Shown: piece after piece, positions 49,125 through 60,438 of the stretch
Layout: every line of letters begins with the position of its first letter
How positions within the stretch are numbered: position 1 is the stretch's first letter
Source of the DNA: Panorpa germanica
Lineage: Eukaryota > Arthropoda > Insecta > Mecoptera > Panorpidae
NCBI GenBank assembly: GCA_963678705.1
Contig: OY783215.1
Location: forward strand, 62,001-126,000
Direction: 5' to 3'
Length of the DNA stretch: 64,000 nt
Notes under the pieces: generated by a model
What the model was told of the DNA's origin: nothing
Seen by the model: only the letters and a program-made list of their open reading frames with translations
The model's database searches: none
Translations under genes and position numbers: made by a program

Positions 49125-49787
49125 CATTACAGTTACCGAAAAGAGTATTTCTTATTTTATTTTCCCTACCCACTTAAACGCCTAAAAAGAAATATCTAAC
49201 TGTTTTTTACCCTTCATATAATATACAATTTGATTTATCTTTATTTATTTAGAAATATTATTGCATATTTCCCCCAAAACAGGAACTAAAATCAATCATC
49301 ATAACGCACAAATCTTCAAGTTCAAGAATAATATAGATATCAACACAAAATAAGGCACTGTATTTAAGTTTGAAGAAAGAAAAGGGTACCTAATATAACA
49401 GCTACTTTTTCAAACCACAAAAACAGAAAAGCGTAGAAAAAGAGAAATAATTCAGCCTTAAAAACTTTCCTTTTCAAGTACAATATATTATGTTTAACCT
49501 AAATCCTTTTTAAGGCTCTAGAATCAGATATTATAATGAACTAGCTGTGGGAAGCATAACTCAAAAAAACTTTTACTTTTAGCCAACGTACAAATACACC
49601 TAGAGCTGTTGAGCTGTTAGTATGTTAGCTACATTGTGTCCATAAAGTGCTGCTTGGTCAAAAATGGAACGAAGCAATGAAATGCATACTAGGAGTCGTG
49701 CTGGATTTGAGATATCATTAGTTTTACAGTAACTAGTTCACTAATTAGTCAGACTACATAAACCTGCACTGCTGTTAGTTGTACAGC
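49125..49787. other. Unique AT-rich interval
   Basis: No repeat copy or coding signal is recognised. Confidence 0.5.
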
Positions 49788-49820
49788 CAGTGGAGGATTT
49801 ACGCAGAGGCGGTTATTAGA
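49788..49820 (+). mobile_element. hAT-like terminal sequences, no partner
   Basis: CAGTGGAGGATTTACG (49788-49803) and CAGAGGCGGTTATTAG (49804-49819) both look like hAT left ends set head to tail. A CTAATACGCCTCTG stretch at 50336-50349 could be the opposite end of the second one, but no target duplication supports it. Confidence 0.3.
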
Positions 49821-49849
49821 TAGGAGCCCTTTCCCTTATAAAAAATCAC

Positions 49850-50277
49850 ATTAAATTAAATTTATTTATTTATTTGCCTTGACTTTTAATCGTCATAGCC
49901 ACCATCAAACATTTTTTATATATATTTCACATTTTATAATTCAATTTGACAAATTTCTAAATATTTAAATAATTCACTAATTAATATTTTAGTATTACAG
50001 GAAAAGCTTTAATCACATCTAATATTTCACTATTAAATTTTGATCTTACTAAACTATAATTTATGCATTCAAATATAATATGATCCAAAGTTCCTTCTTC
50101 ACCACATTGACATCTATCGTCGGATTTAATATTAATTTTATACAGGTGAGCTGGAGTTTTACAATGATTACTTTTGATTCTGATTATAGTTGATATACTT
50201 TTGCGGGACTCATTTCTAAACTATCTTTTCTTACTTAAATTTGGATGTAACATATAATAATCTCTTCCTTTTAACTG
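49850..50277 (-). pseudogene. 3' end of a non-LTR (LINE) retrotransposon, decayed
   Basis: On the minus strand a frame from about 50277 to the TAA at 49981-49983 encodes the C-terminus of a Jockey/CR1/R1-like ORF2. At 50065-50112 it reads CQCGEEGTLDHIIFEC, the C-x-C-x7-H-x4-C knuckle near the end of such proteins, after a basic stretch (KTPAHLYKINIKSDDR). The upstream part, KGRDYYMLHPNLSKKR, is followed by an in-frame TAG (50221-50223) where Trp would fit, and a frameshift lies further upstream. Downstream are a short 3' UTR and an AAAT-type tail (complement at about 49855-49880). Endonuclease and reverse transcriptase are absent, so it is a 5'-truncated, inactivated insertion. Confidence 0.75.
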
Positions 50278-50352
50278 ACTTTTGTTTGGTTTCTCAAATT
50301 GAAGTTAAATTCTTTGATTATATTAAAAATGTCTCCTAATACGCCTCTGTCC

Positions 50353-50778
50353 ACACCATATTATTATTACTTTCTACTTTACTGGTAGTGAGTTTCACAT
50401 ACGAGTGAGTGCATGCAGCATTATAACAATAACATTCGTCTAATAAATGTAAGGGTTAACTACTCCATCCGTCGGTTAGACACACTACCCCTTTCCAACC
50501 CCGATTTCCATTGTGTAATTATTCCAATGAGATTTATTATTATTCCATTTGAAACTCTATGTATCGCACTGCATCTGCATCTGCATGTGCATTGTTGATG
50601 CAACCATACCCCTTGAATTATTGTTACAGTATCAATTTCTGTTTTCCTAACTGAATGTATACTCTCTGTATTCCAGTTTTGAGTTTCAGCAAAGTATTGG
50701 CTGTTTATACTGAAAAAACTTTACTTCCATGACCGGTTTTATTTGCGTAGAGTACCAGGCAAGTTTGAATACTGGTAA
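50353..50778. other. Unique interval
   Basis: Nothing is recognised beyond a short C-rich run near 50487-50505 and a CATCTG tandem near 50572-50585. Confidence 0.45.
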
Positions 50779-51319
50779 AGGCTCGTGTCCTATGTCTTAA
50801 TTTCTATAAAAGTGTAATATATATTGATAAAGTGGGTTACTAGAACCTCAAATGTTCAATTATTTTTTAAAACCTCCTTATATGTTAAGAGATATTAACA
50901 ATTAAAAAAGTCATTTTGTCTCTTTAATTATTAAAGGAATTCAACGTTGTACATATTCCAAATGCATGTGACAACAATAAAATTTCAATATTATGTCTGT
51001 CTTAGCAGGGTTAAATAAAATAAAAACTTATTATTCTTTGACTTGACTTGATTATTTGACTACCAACAGCTACAGAACATTACCACAGCACTGAACAAAC
51101 GTCAGTTACTCAACAAATAACTGACGTTAAAATGCATTTCAAGTCATACAAATATGGCCAACCATTTCTAGCGCTAAAACTACAATTCAAACTTTTAATT
51201 GCTATATCTCCGTCAATATTTAGATATTTAATAAAATAGACACGCCAATACACATTTATTAACATCAATTTCAATCAACAATTGAAAAATCGACCACTAA
51301 AAAATGAGAACACAAGCCC
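50779..51319 (+). mobile_element. Family C inverted-end element (C3)
   Basis: The left end is altered (AGGCTCGTGTCC), the right end is GAACACAAGCCC followed by ATT. The interior is colinear with C2 except that the segment from TGTGACATCACAATC to the AGCTATTT region is deleted, leaving ATGTGACAACAATAAAATTTC. It is non-coding. Confidence 0.87.
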
Positions 51320-52085
51320 ATTTTAAAATTTAAACTTTTCCGTCCTTCTTAAATATTTTTATTAGTTAATTTATAATCTTACTTCATTACTTATTCCACT
51401 ATAAACATGTAAGAGTTGAAAGTTTAATTTGTTGAAATTTATTTCATTCCGTATTTTATCTTCTATAGACGAACTCTTCTGCTAGAGATTAAAAATGAAT
51501 ATTTAATAGTTGAATCTAACACAACTGCTCGGACCGTAGTTCGTACCATACCGTGATGTACGAGTATATGGTATAGGTACATTCACAGCACTGTCCATTC
51601 TATGGTCCGTTGGCCGTCATCCCCACAGGCTTGAACTCCTGGTACAGGAAAGTTCAAGGTTCGAGACCTCCTTGTTTACAATGTGATACCCTTAACAGTA
51701 ACTACCCTAATTCAATTTTATTTTACGACTTCCGATTAAAACAAATTTAATGTGCAGTAGAAATGAAGGGCTGATTTTATTTTGGCCATCGTTGAAACCG
51801 CACTACAAAACACAGAACACATTTCGGTTTGTGTTATTAGGGCGTGTTTTGTTGTGTTACAACAATGTCCATCCGATGTCCGACACACTCGAACTGTCTG
51901 CTGCGGATGAAACTAGACCATGTCATACACGCCGTGCAAAGCGTACATTCACTGATAAATGCATTTGCATGCCATTAATATTTGTGAAAAAAAAAGTTAT
52001 CGTGAATAACCTAAAAAAATTAATTGTTCCAAAATAATTATTTAACTGACCAGTACATATCTGTAAATGAACATTTTGCACATTT
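51320..52085. other. Unique interval with a pol III-like promoter pair
   Basis: It contains a TACGAGTA (51559-51566), the tRNA-like A/B boxes at 51603-51668 and AT-rich remainder. The 95-codon frame at 51750-52037 is not recognised. Confidence 0.4.
51603..51668 (+). mobile_element. Possible tRNA-derived SINE head (A and B box pair)
   Basis: TGGTCCGTTGG (51603-51613) fits a pol III A box at all but one conserved position, and GGTTCGAGACC (51658-51668) fits the B box consensus. Their 44-bp spacing is tRNA-like. A cloverleaf cannot be drawn because the T stem pairs badly, so it is not a tRNA gene. No second copy was found in the window to confirm a SINE. Confidence 0.35.
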
Positions 52086-52610
52086 GGCCCTCCGCACCTA
52101 TGCGACTGGTTGCAAACCTTAGCCCCGAATCTACCAGAAGCGAATGTGATTACAACTGTTGTTAGTGATAGACCGAGATATGAGATATGAGATAAAACAC
52201 GAGAAAGGCACACGAGTCGGCTGATTGCAAACTAAACGAGAAATGAAGTTTTCAAAGAAAACAAGCACGAGCCATGTATCATGACTCTATACAATTTTTA
52301 ACAATAGTAAAACAGGGTATTCTATTATGTTATATTTGATTGTATGTATGTATTTAAATACTTTTCGTAAACTTTCGTAAACATCTCTATTGATGATGTC
52401 ATCATGAAACCAACAGTGCCCTGCGACCGAGAAATCTAGTCGCTGAATATATGCTCAAAACCAGTTTAAAATCAGTTTAGTTACGTTCGTGCCGTGTTTT
52501 TTATCTCACTCGTAAACACTTTCGTTCTTTTACTAACAACACAGTTGTAATGACATTCGGACAGATTCGGGGCTAAGGTTTGCAACCAGTCGCCCCGTCT
52601 GCGGACGCCC
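52086..52610 (+). mobile_element. Family B PIF/Harbinger-type MITE, longest copy (B6)
   Basis: This 525-bp element has left end GGCCCTCCGCACC and right end CCCCGTCTGCGGACGCCC, with long inverted arms of 100 bp or more that share CCCCGAATCT and AAACCTTAG. The interior holds TGTATGTATGTATTTAAATAC and GATGATGTCATCATG. The flanks TTT and TCA do not form a TTA duplication, which suggests mutation or recombination between two copies. It has no transposase. Confidence 0.85.
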
Positions 52611-53450
52611 TCAGTCTCGTATATAAAAAACACACCCCATATACAAATTCTAAGATCTGATTGCAAACAAAAATCTGACAGTATTGTCGACCCATACTTT
52701 CAGATCAGATCTAAACTCCGTCTCTGTTTTAGTCCGCCGTTCAGATTGTAGTAGTTACACATACGATAATTAGATAATTCGGGTTTATCTGAATAAAATT
52801 ATCAATGATCGGTTTAGATCGTGTAAAATGGCCTTCATGCAGAGCAGCTAATTTTTTCTATCTATAATAAATTACAGCAAATTTGCTGAACTTCGTTTTT
52901 GGTTTTAGTATTATAAAAGTTTAAATAAGTTTATAAAGTTTTCAAATATCTTTTTTCATATTTGTTTCAATCTCTTTAAAACCCATATTCGTCTAAAATA
53001 AATTACACACATACACTGCCTCTCTCTCCCTTCCCACTCCTTCTCTCTCGACCCAGTCAGTCTTAGTTGCAAGTCCTGGCCTAACATGACTTAGTAATCG
53101 AAACAGGTACGTAGGGCGAGTATGTTATTTATGTTTCATATTTTTAAAATAAATTCATCAAATTTTTACCGAAACACGCAACTCCTTTGAGAAAATATTT
53201 TACCCGCGACGTATAAAAATTACCTGACATTTTTCACAACGAACAAATATCTTTTATAAGCCACTTTAATAATGTAAATGACTAACTGAAAAGTGTTTTT
53301 AAGTTTCATAAACTCAACGATAAGTTATTACAAGTCCGTAAAGTTAATATTAGCCCAGCAATATATTATGAGGTAGATAAATCAGGAATAATGCGGGATG
53401 CGGTGGTGACACCTAGCGACGATCGAAGGTACCACAGACTAGACACTGTT
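52611..53450. other. Unique interval
   Basis: A C/T-rich island lies at 53010-53055. No gene or repeat copy is recognised. Confidence 0.45.
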
Positions 53451-53458
53451 GAATAGAA

Positions 53459-53613
53459 CAGGAGTCCACAAACTACGGCCCATTTAGTCATTTCATCCGG
53501 CATAGATTATATTAAAAAGCAAATTACATCACTCTTACACCAATGCACAATGCTTGACTTGCTCATGTGGGGCTCAATGTGGCCCACGGCCTCCTAAAGT
53601 TTGGTAACCACTG
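53459..53613 (+). mobile_element. hAT-type MITE, 155 bp (I)
   Basis: The left end CAGGAGTCCACAAACTACGG pairs with the right end, which inverted reads CAGTGGTTACCAAACTTTAG. Both sides continue into GGCCCA/TGGGCC-type sequence. The flanks TTGAATAGAA and CTGAACAAAA are similar but do not give a clean octamer. The termini are of the common CAGNGGTYCCCAAAC hAT type. Confidence 0.68.
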
Positions 53614-54832
53614 AACAAAAGACTTCTGAATGTTATTCTTTGGTGATTGTATGCATAATGTTACTCTAACGAAACAAATTTATGTTGAAAGAAATGTAAT
53701 AAGTTACTGAAATTTAATTTTATAAAGCATTTTGAATTGGATAAGTGTAATTTATGTGAAACGGATGTGTGTGCCGGGGCAAGGAGCGTGCAGAGTGTCA
53801 TGCGGTGGAACATCGCCAGCGTGTGCATGTATTTAGGGAAAATATGCCAGCCCGTTACAATCATTCGTGGCGGGAATATAAATGAATACTTACTGTAGTT
53901 GTCTTTAATGGCAAACTTTAGAAAAGTGTTTAGTTTATTAAAGGTTGGCGAGAATGTAGTTATTATTTGATGAACAGTGTATCTCGTACATTAGGGTGTC
54001 TTTTAAAGTTTTTAGACTTCACCCTTAACACTCATTAGTGAAATAACAGACCCCTATGATAAAGTTAACCAGTGTCGAATCGCATCTGAAGTTGTGTCAG
54101 TTGCGTATAAAAGGTTGCCTAAGTTACAGGCTGTAGTGTAGTTTAAATACGTAGGACGTTATTACGACGAACTGCAGAAGTATAACGAAAAAAGGTCTGT
54201 GGAGCCAGGAAGCTATATCTCATTCCAAGTATGTGCAATCTAATAATAGGATGGTCAGCTCAAGTAAATCCCCGCAATAACATAAAACATTTTACTCTTA
54301 TTTTTCAAATAAATTGAAATATATATATATATGACGATCGTTTCTTTCCCTGCACGTTGTAGTTTCAAATCAATCTTCGAATATACTCGTACTTTGTTGG
54401 CAGGGGGCTGGGGGCTATGGACGCAAGGGGGAGGTTGTTGAATGTAGGAAGCGAACGGGCGCTATTCAATGGACCGTGTTCGGTGTTATCCTGAGCTTAG
54501 CTGAGGGTAGTATGTCGTATTGGTCGTATTGACATGCTCTGAGTAAACCTTATTACAGTTATTACTTCAGTACATTACACGAGCTGGACCTAGTTATGTT
54601 ACCGGGGACGATCAACTACAACGACCATCCAGAACGAATTATATTTGCCTGCAAGTGGTACTGGGTAATACTGATAGCGTACGTAAGCCTTTTGCTTTAT
54701 TTTCTCTAACATGAATAATATTCTTTAAGAGGGTAACCCAACCTGAGATTTTAAATAAATCGAATTTTCTTTCTCTTACATTTATAAACTATAGTTTTAA
54801 GATTATTTTAAGAGTTTACCTATAGTTGGAAT
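53614..54832. other. Unique interval
   Basis: It holds an AT microsatellite (54319-54332), TACTCGTA (54384-54391) next to a G-rich island (54403-54431) with three G5 runs, and a TATAAAAG at 54104-54111 without a convincing initiator. No gene is recognised. Confidence 0.4.
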
Positions 54833-55362
54833 GGGCTTGCGACTTCATTTTTAGTGGTCGATTTTTCAATTGTTGATTGAAATTGATGTTAATAAATGTG
54901 TATTGGTGTGTCTATTTTATTAAATATCTAAATATTGACGGAGATATAGCAATTAAAAGTTTGAATTGTAGTTTTAGCGCTAGAAATGGTCGGCCATATT
55001 TGTATGACGTGAAATGCATTGTAGCGTCAGTTATTTGTTGAGTAGGTCAGTGCTGTGGTAATGTTCTGTAGCTGTTGGTAGTCAAATAATCAAGTCAAGT
55101 CAAAGAATAATAAGTTTTTATTTCATTTAACTCTGCTAAGACAGACATAATATTGAAATTTTGTTGTTGTCATATGCATTTGGAATGTGTACAACGTTGA
55201 ATTCCTGTAATAATTAAAGAGACAAAATGACTTTTTTAATTGTTAATATCTCTTAACATATACGGAGTTATTAAAAAATAATTGAACATTTGAGGTTCTA
55301 GCAACCCACTTTATCAATATATAGTACACTTTTATAGAAATTAAGACATAGGACACAAGCCC
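54833..55362 (-). mobile_element. Family C inverted-end element, reverse orientation (C4)
   Basis: It runs from GGGCTTGCGACTTCATTTTT to GGACACAAGCCC with AAT and ATT outside. The interior is the reverse complement of C3 and shares its internal deletion (GTTGTTGTCATATGCATTTG). It is non-coding. Confidence 0.88.
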
Positions 55363-57704
55363 ATTCAAGAACAAATGATAGCCTTACTTCATACACCCGT
55401 AATCTTTGCCAGTTAATTTGCTTTCTACGTTCTAATTTTAACATTTGTTATTTAAATATTTATTAATATAACCGTCACTCGCTTAATTTCATTTAATTAA
55501 AGGATAAGTAAATTAGCATTGTTACAATCTCACAGTTATAATTAATTCACTGTACAAATCGCTGTGAAGAAGAAATATAATACACATACCTAATTAAATA
55601 GAGGCCATTCATACACACACACACACAGCGACATCCTGGTGCTCTGAGGAACATGGATGAAATAAATTCACTTAATTCAAGTTTCGCGGTAACACTAAAG
55701 TTTTAGTTAATTATGGGTTATATTTCAAACTTCAGGTGTGACAGAATTTAATTAATTTACATTTTTGTTAAGTTCCCACTGATTACTTCCTTTTTATAAA
55801 ACAATGCTTGTACATCTTTGTTGCTTGTCTTTCTGTCAAAATCTATCCAATCCGTTTGTACAGACTTTGACAAAAGTTTTTTCTTATTAATAAACCGTTG
55901 TACTTGTACTACTGGTTTAGCTATGACTCAAGGCACAAGCATTGAAACATCGCTCTATTTATTAAAAAGATTTAATTTATGTGTCATGTTATCGCCAGTA
56001 CTCTGTAATCATTTTAACAAACTGTTAACAAGTCTATTACATCCTTTGTATGCAAAGGCAATTATATTACATGATGATTTCATATCTAAAATCTTTTTAA
56101 GGAAGTTTGTGTGTTCTTTTTGCGGAATTATATATACGAGTATACTACGAGGCGTACAAATGAGCTAAATAGATAATACACACACATACACTACTTGGAT
56201 GTACTGTGTGTGAAGCTTGTGTTCGTCCTTGTGATATAAAGGCATTCACTTAATTAAATGGAAAGATAACGTTTTGTTTTCAAGTTGCCTCACAACCACG
56301 AGGTATCTGAACCAACGCTGCGATGTTAGCAAGCCCAGGAACACTTTGAGTAAAGAGTATGTTCAAAGACAAGAAAGTTGGTCAGTGTCCATTAATAGAT
56401 TTTTGAATGAAACGTATACAGCGGTATGGTATATATGTTTACTAACTAAAACAACAAACTAACAAGAAATTTTTTTTTAGTTTTTCAAAATTCCGGGTTT
56501 CCAAGATTTTTGGGGGAAAATCCGAGGACGCCAAAAGTCTTAGAATTTTTTTCTCTACGAAATAGGAAATTTTCTAAAACTTCCCTGGAGCCGTTTTCGA
56601 GCCACCATACAAATAGCAAAATAAATAAAATTTCACTTGGAATATTGTAATATAGGATTTTATTGTTTATTAATATTTTCATGTAAAGATAAAAACTCAT
56701 TAACTTCTTTACGACCTCTTGTCATAGAGTAGCTCTCTCCCTTCTTCGCCTTCCTCATCCTCCCTACTTACTACTAGTAGTCTTTTCTCGCTTCCAACTA
56801 ACTTTAAAGTTTGATAAATGAATCAATGTTTGCAAAATAAATAATATAAGTTTGCCTATAATTTTCAATGTATGTATTTTTATCAAATAATTAATCAGTG
56901 ATTGCAGTTACAGCGAATTTCTGATCGCAATTTACAGTACATTGCACTCATAAACAGAGATTAAGTTGGTAACAGCCAGTTAAACCCGTGTTAACATTCA
57001 ACACAATATACAGGCCTGCTCGGACCGTGATTTTTTTACAGAATTAAACTATAGAAAAATGTAATAAAACAAATAAATAAATGAAGTAAATTTGACAATA
57101 ACCACTACAATAAATTTACGATTAGGATAAAAACGAAAACAAAACAATTGTTTAAAAATAAAGTTGTTTTTTTTAATTAAGTCAGATACAGATAAAAAAA
57201 CAAGTTTCATTTACAAACGCATAATGATTATTTTCTTTTAAAGTAAAAACATATTTCTCTGGAACAAAACATCGTTAGAATTATACGAGTCCCCCCGCAG
57301 ACTCCCTGCAGACCCTCAGCAGCTGAGCGGATAAAACAAAGACAACTGTTTTTATTTTTGCTTTAGCGTTGTGACAACTTTTTTCAAGTTGGTTCTACGA
57401 TTCTCTTTTAATTAAAGAATTTTTATTATATTTGTAATTAATACTTAACAGCTTGCTGACATAAAATCCATTTATATCGGTTAGTTTAATTCGTGGGACG
57501 CAGAGCGTTGCGATGCTGAACGCGAAACGCGAAACGTGAGCCAGAATGTCTTTGATAATGAACTGGGGACCTTTTTTATTTTTATTCAACGAACTCATTT
57601 TTATAACTGATAATACTTTATAACGGATAATATTTTGTGGCTTTAATATTGTTGAAACCGAGTCCGAGTTGCTTTAAGGCTCAATTCACAGGCCAGTGCT
57701 TAAT
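55363..57704. other. Unique interval
   Basis: It holds an AC microsatellite (55613-55626) and a TACGAGTA (56135-56142). The 116-codon frame at 55818-56168 has no recognisable domain. Confidence 0.45.
55613..55626. repeat. AC microsatellite
   Basis: Seven AC units. Confidence 0.9.
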
Positions 57705-58243
57705 GGGCTTGTGTCCTATGTCTTAGTTTCTATAAAAGTGTACTGCATATTGATAAAGTGGGTTACTAGAACCTCAAATGTTCAATTATTTTTTAATAAC
57801 TCCTTATATGTTAAGAGATATTAACAATTAAAAAAGTCATTTTGTCTCTTTAATTATTAAAGGGATTCAACGTTGTACACATTCCTAATGCATGTGACAT
57901 CACAACCGCTGCTAACATTACAGTTCATAAATCTCTACTATATGTATTTATATATCAAAATATCAAATATTATATCCAATATCACATCTGCCTTAGCAGG
58001 GTTAAATAAAATAAAAACTTATTATTCTTTGACTTGACTTGATTATTTGACTACCAACAGCTACAAAACATTACCACAGCACTAACCTACTCAACAAATA
58101 ACTGACGTTAAAATGCATTTCACATCATACAAATGGCCGACCATTTCTAGTGCTAAAACTACAATTCAAATAGATCAATTTAATAAAATAGACACGCCAA
58201 TACACATTTATTAACATCAATTTTAATCAACAATTGGAAACCC
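57705..58243 (+). mobile_element. Family C inverted-end element, damaged right end (C5)
   Basis: The left end AAT-GGGCTTGTGTCC is intact. The copy follows C2, loses a few short segments, and after CAACAATTG jumps to GAAACCC-ATT, so the ATCGACCACTAAAAAATGAG segment is missing. It is non-coding. Confidence 0.87.
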
Positions 58244-60438
58244 ATTCACAAACCCTAGCTAGCGATTTCGGGCGCCCAAGTGTATTTTACAAAACACCAT
58301 TTCTGAGTACAGCAGTGATTTTATGAAAGTAAACTTCAAAGAAAGAATAAAGTTAAACAATCCTGGTGTGAAATGAAACAACATCCTAAACAAAAATAAA
58401 TTCAAGTTTTCTTTCAATTTAACTTTCCTTCCTGAACTCACACTTTATTGCTACACCTAACAAGATCTTAAAAGAAATCAAGTTTCATTTGCTGTTTCCA
58501 ACATAACATAATTTGGGAGCGTGCCAAAACTATCTACTAGCAAGTAGCACGAATCTGACTTCAACTTCTGGTGAAATGTTTAAAAATGAAACGAACCGAA
58601 GCTGTAAGGATGTTTTATATCGTAAAGGAAATTTAAAACCGGAAACTTTATGAAAACAATAAATTCAATAACGCTTGTTTAAGTAGCTGGCAAAACATCA
58701 ACCATTTGAACGAAATTCAAAGAAAATTTGGTTCACAAGTATAAATAAAGGCTCATGAGGCGCGCGCCTTATACCTCAAAATTGTTGACAATGTTGAAAA
58801 TACATTAAAGTGATCGATGTAATAGTCCTTTAACAGTGAAACACATAATTATCAACTACAAATCTGCAACATTTTACCTCCCTCCTACTACCCTCTTCCC
58901 TTCTATAAATTGCCATCTCTTTTATACAACAGATTGTAAATAAGAATAATACAATATTAATTACAATCAAAATTATTGTTAATTAAATTTATTGCATTTT
59001 AAGTATTATGATCGTGCAACATTGCAAAATTTATTTAGACATTACTTTTATTTTAAATATGTAGATATAGCAACAACGCATTGGTATTTTGTTTATATTT
59101 AAACAGGTGTTCACTTAAGTTATATTTATTATTTGCAATGTTTTAGAGAAATTTTTACAATGTGTTAGAGCAGTGCTTAGTTTCATTTAAGATTTTTATA
59201 TGTGAAAGAATGAGACAGCAATATTGTTTTAAAAATATTTATGAAGTAAATAATTGAATTTTGTTTTAGAATTATGCAGGTGGATGTGTTACAGATAAAG
59301 ACGAGCTTGAGACACATTCCGTTCGATTGCCTGTTGAAGAAAAGAGATGAATATAGTTTCCAGAACAATCTAACAAAATAACTAGCAACTACATATTCAT
59401 TTGAATTTATTTATAGAAAATATTTTTGGAATATATGTTTGCAAGTTAAAACTTGCACGACAAAAATTTTCTGGAATGTACACCTAGGTGTATGGGTGAA
59501 TACGTACACAGAAGGTGATTAAAAATTTATTTAAAATATTTTTAATTTATTGCCCAGACGTTCAGACGGGACGGACCTCCTAAGGGCAGAATAATTAATT
59601 ATAATTCTATGCTCTTGAAAACAATATTTTGCTTTTGCTTAGTGAATCCTGTCTGACAATTAAAAGACAAACTCTAAGGTACGGTATAGCAACCCCTCCG
59701 CCCCTCTCATGTCACCACTCTGACTCGCCTTTGTGGTTGATATATGTTTTTGTATTTATTATCTTCCTTTGTGTCTGGGTTTTCTTAAAGATGACAATAT
59801 TTTTATTCAGGTTTAATTAATGGTTCTAAAAAAGGATTTGGGTTTTACGCAAACAATGTAATTAAACTTTTCTATTTGAAAGAAAATTTGATTCGCGTCA
59901 TTAGGCTCGTATTTTCAAGAACATCTTTGTAAAAAAAATGATAATGAATATGTAGTGTATTTGATTACAATTGCTTGGACCATTACTATTTTGTGTTTTC
60001 GATGTTACTAAAATGATATTCCTGAGCGTATGCTTGTATAGCCAACATGTGGATGCTTACCGTTATAGAACTATATCTAGTCAATGCATCTTTATCGAGA
60101 ATTGTTTTGCCAAAGTAAGTTGTAAATTCAATGGAGCACATGAGACGTTGTAACAAACGCAGACAGGTGTTTCGCCGTCTGGTGGTGAAATTGAATATAT
60201 CAATCACTCGCTAGCACGGAATGGAATTATTAAATACGTTCGAATCTCTGTGTTCTTACGTTGGTACCTCAGGGCGAGCTGGGTGGTCCTGGTGGAGATA
60301 TACTCGTACAGCGGTGTCTGTAACACTAAGATCCAATGATCCAATACTGAAATTGAGCGAGTAAATAATAAATATTGTACCTGTATTTTCAGTTAAGTGT
60401 GATAAGAAACGCACCAAACTGTCGACAGAGATATGAAT
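58244..60438. other. Unique interval
   Basis: It contains C-rich runs at 58877-58910 and 59690-59715, a T-box-like palindrome at 59479-59492 and TACTCGTA at 60301-60308. No gene is recognised. Confidence 0.45.
59479..59492. promoter_or_regulatory. Perfect 14-bp palindrome TACACCTAGGTGTA (T-box-like)
   Basis: The core CACCTAGGTG is the palindromic site selected by Brachyury-type T-box proteins in vitro, here as a perfect 14-bp palindrome. Nothing around it shows a promoter, so function is only a suggestion. Confidence 0.25.

Noticed and set aside
49804..50349. CAGAGGCGGTTATTAG and CTAATACGCCTCTG as ends of one hAT element enclosing the LINE relic.
   Set aside because: Only about 14 bp match with gaps and the flanking octamers (GATTTACG and TCCACACC) differ; kept only as a doubtful terminus.
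54104..54111. TATAAAAG as a promoter TATA box.
   Set aside because: No initiator at the right distance and no open frame follows. Such octamers are common in AT-rich DNA.
55818..56168. Open frame of 116 codons.
   Set aside because: No domain, no codon bias, no splice context.
51525..57019. Shared CTGCTCGGACCGT at about 51527 and 57007.
   Set aside because: The flanks do not match. A 13-bp coincidence is not surprising in 64 kb.
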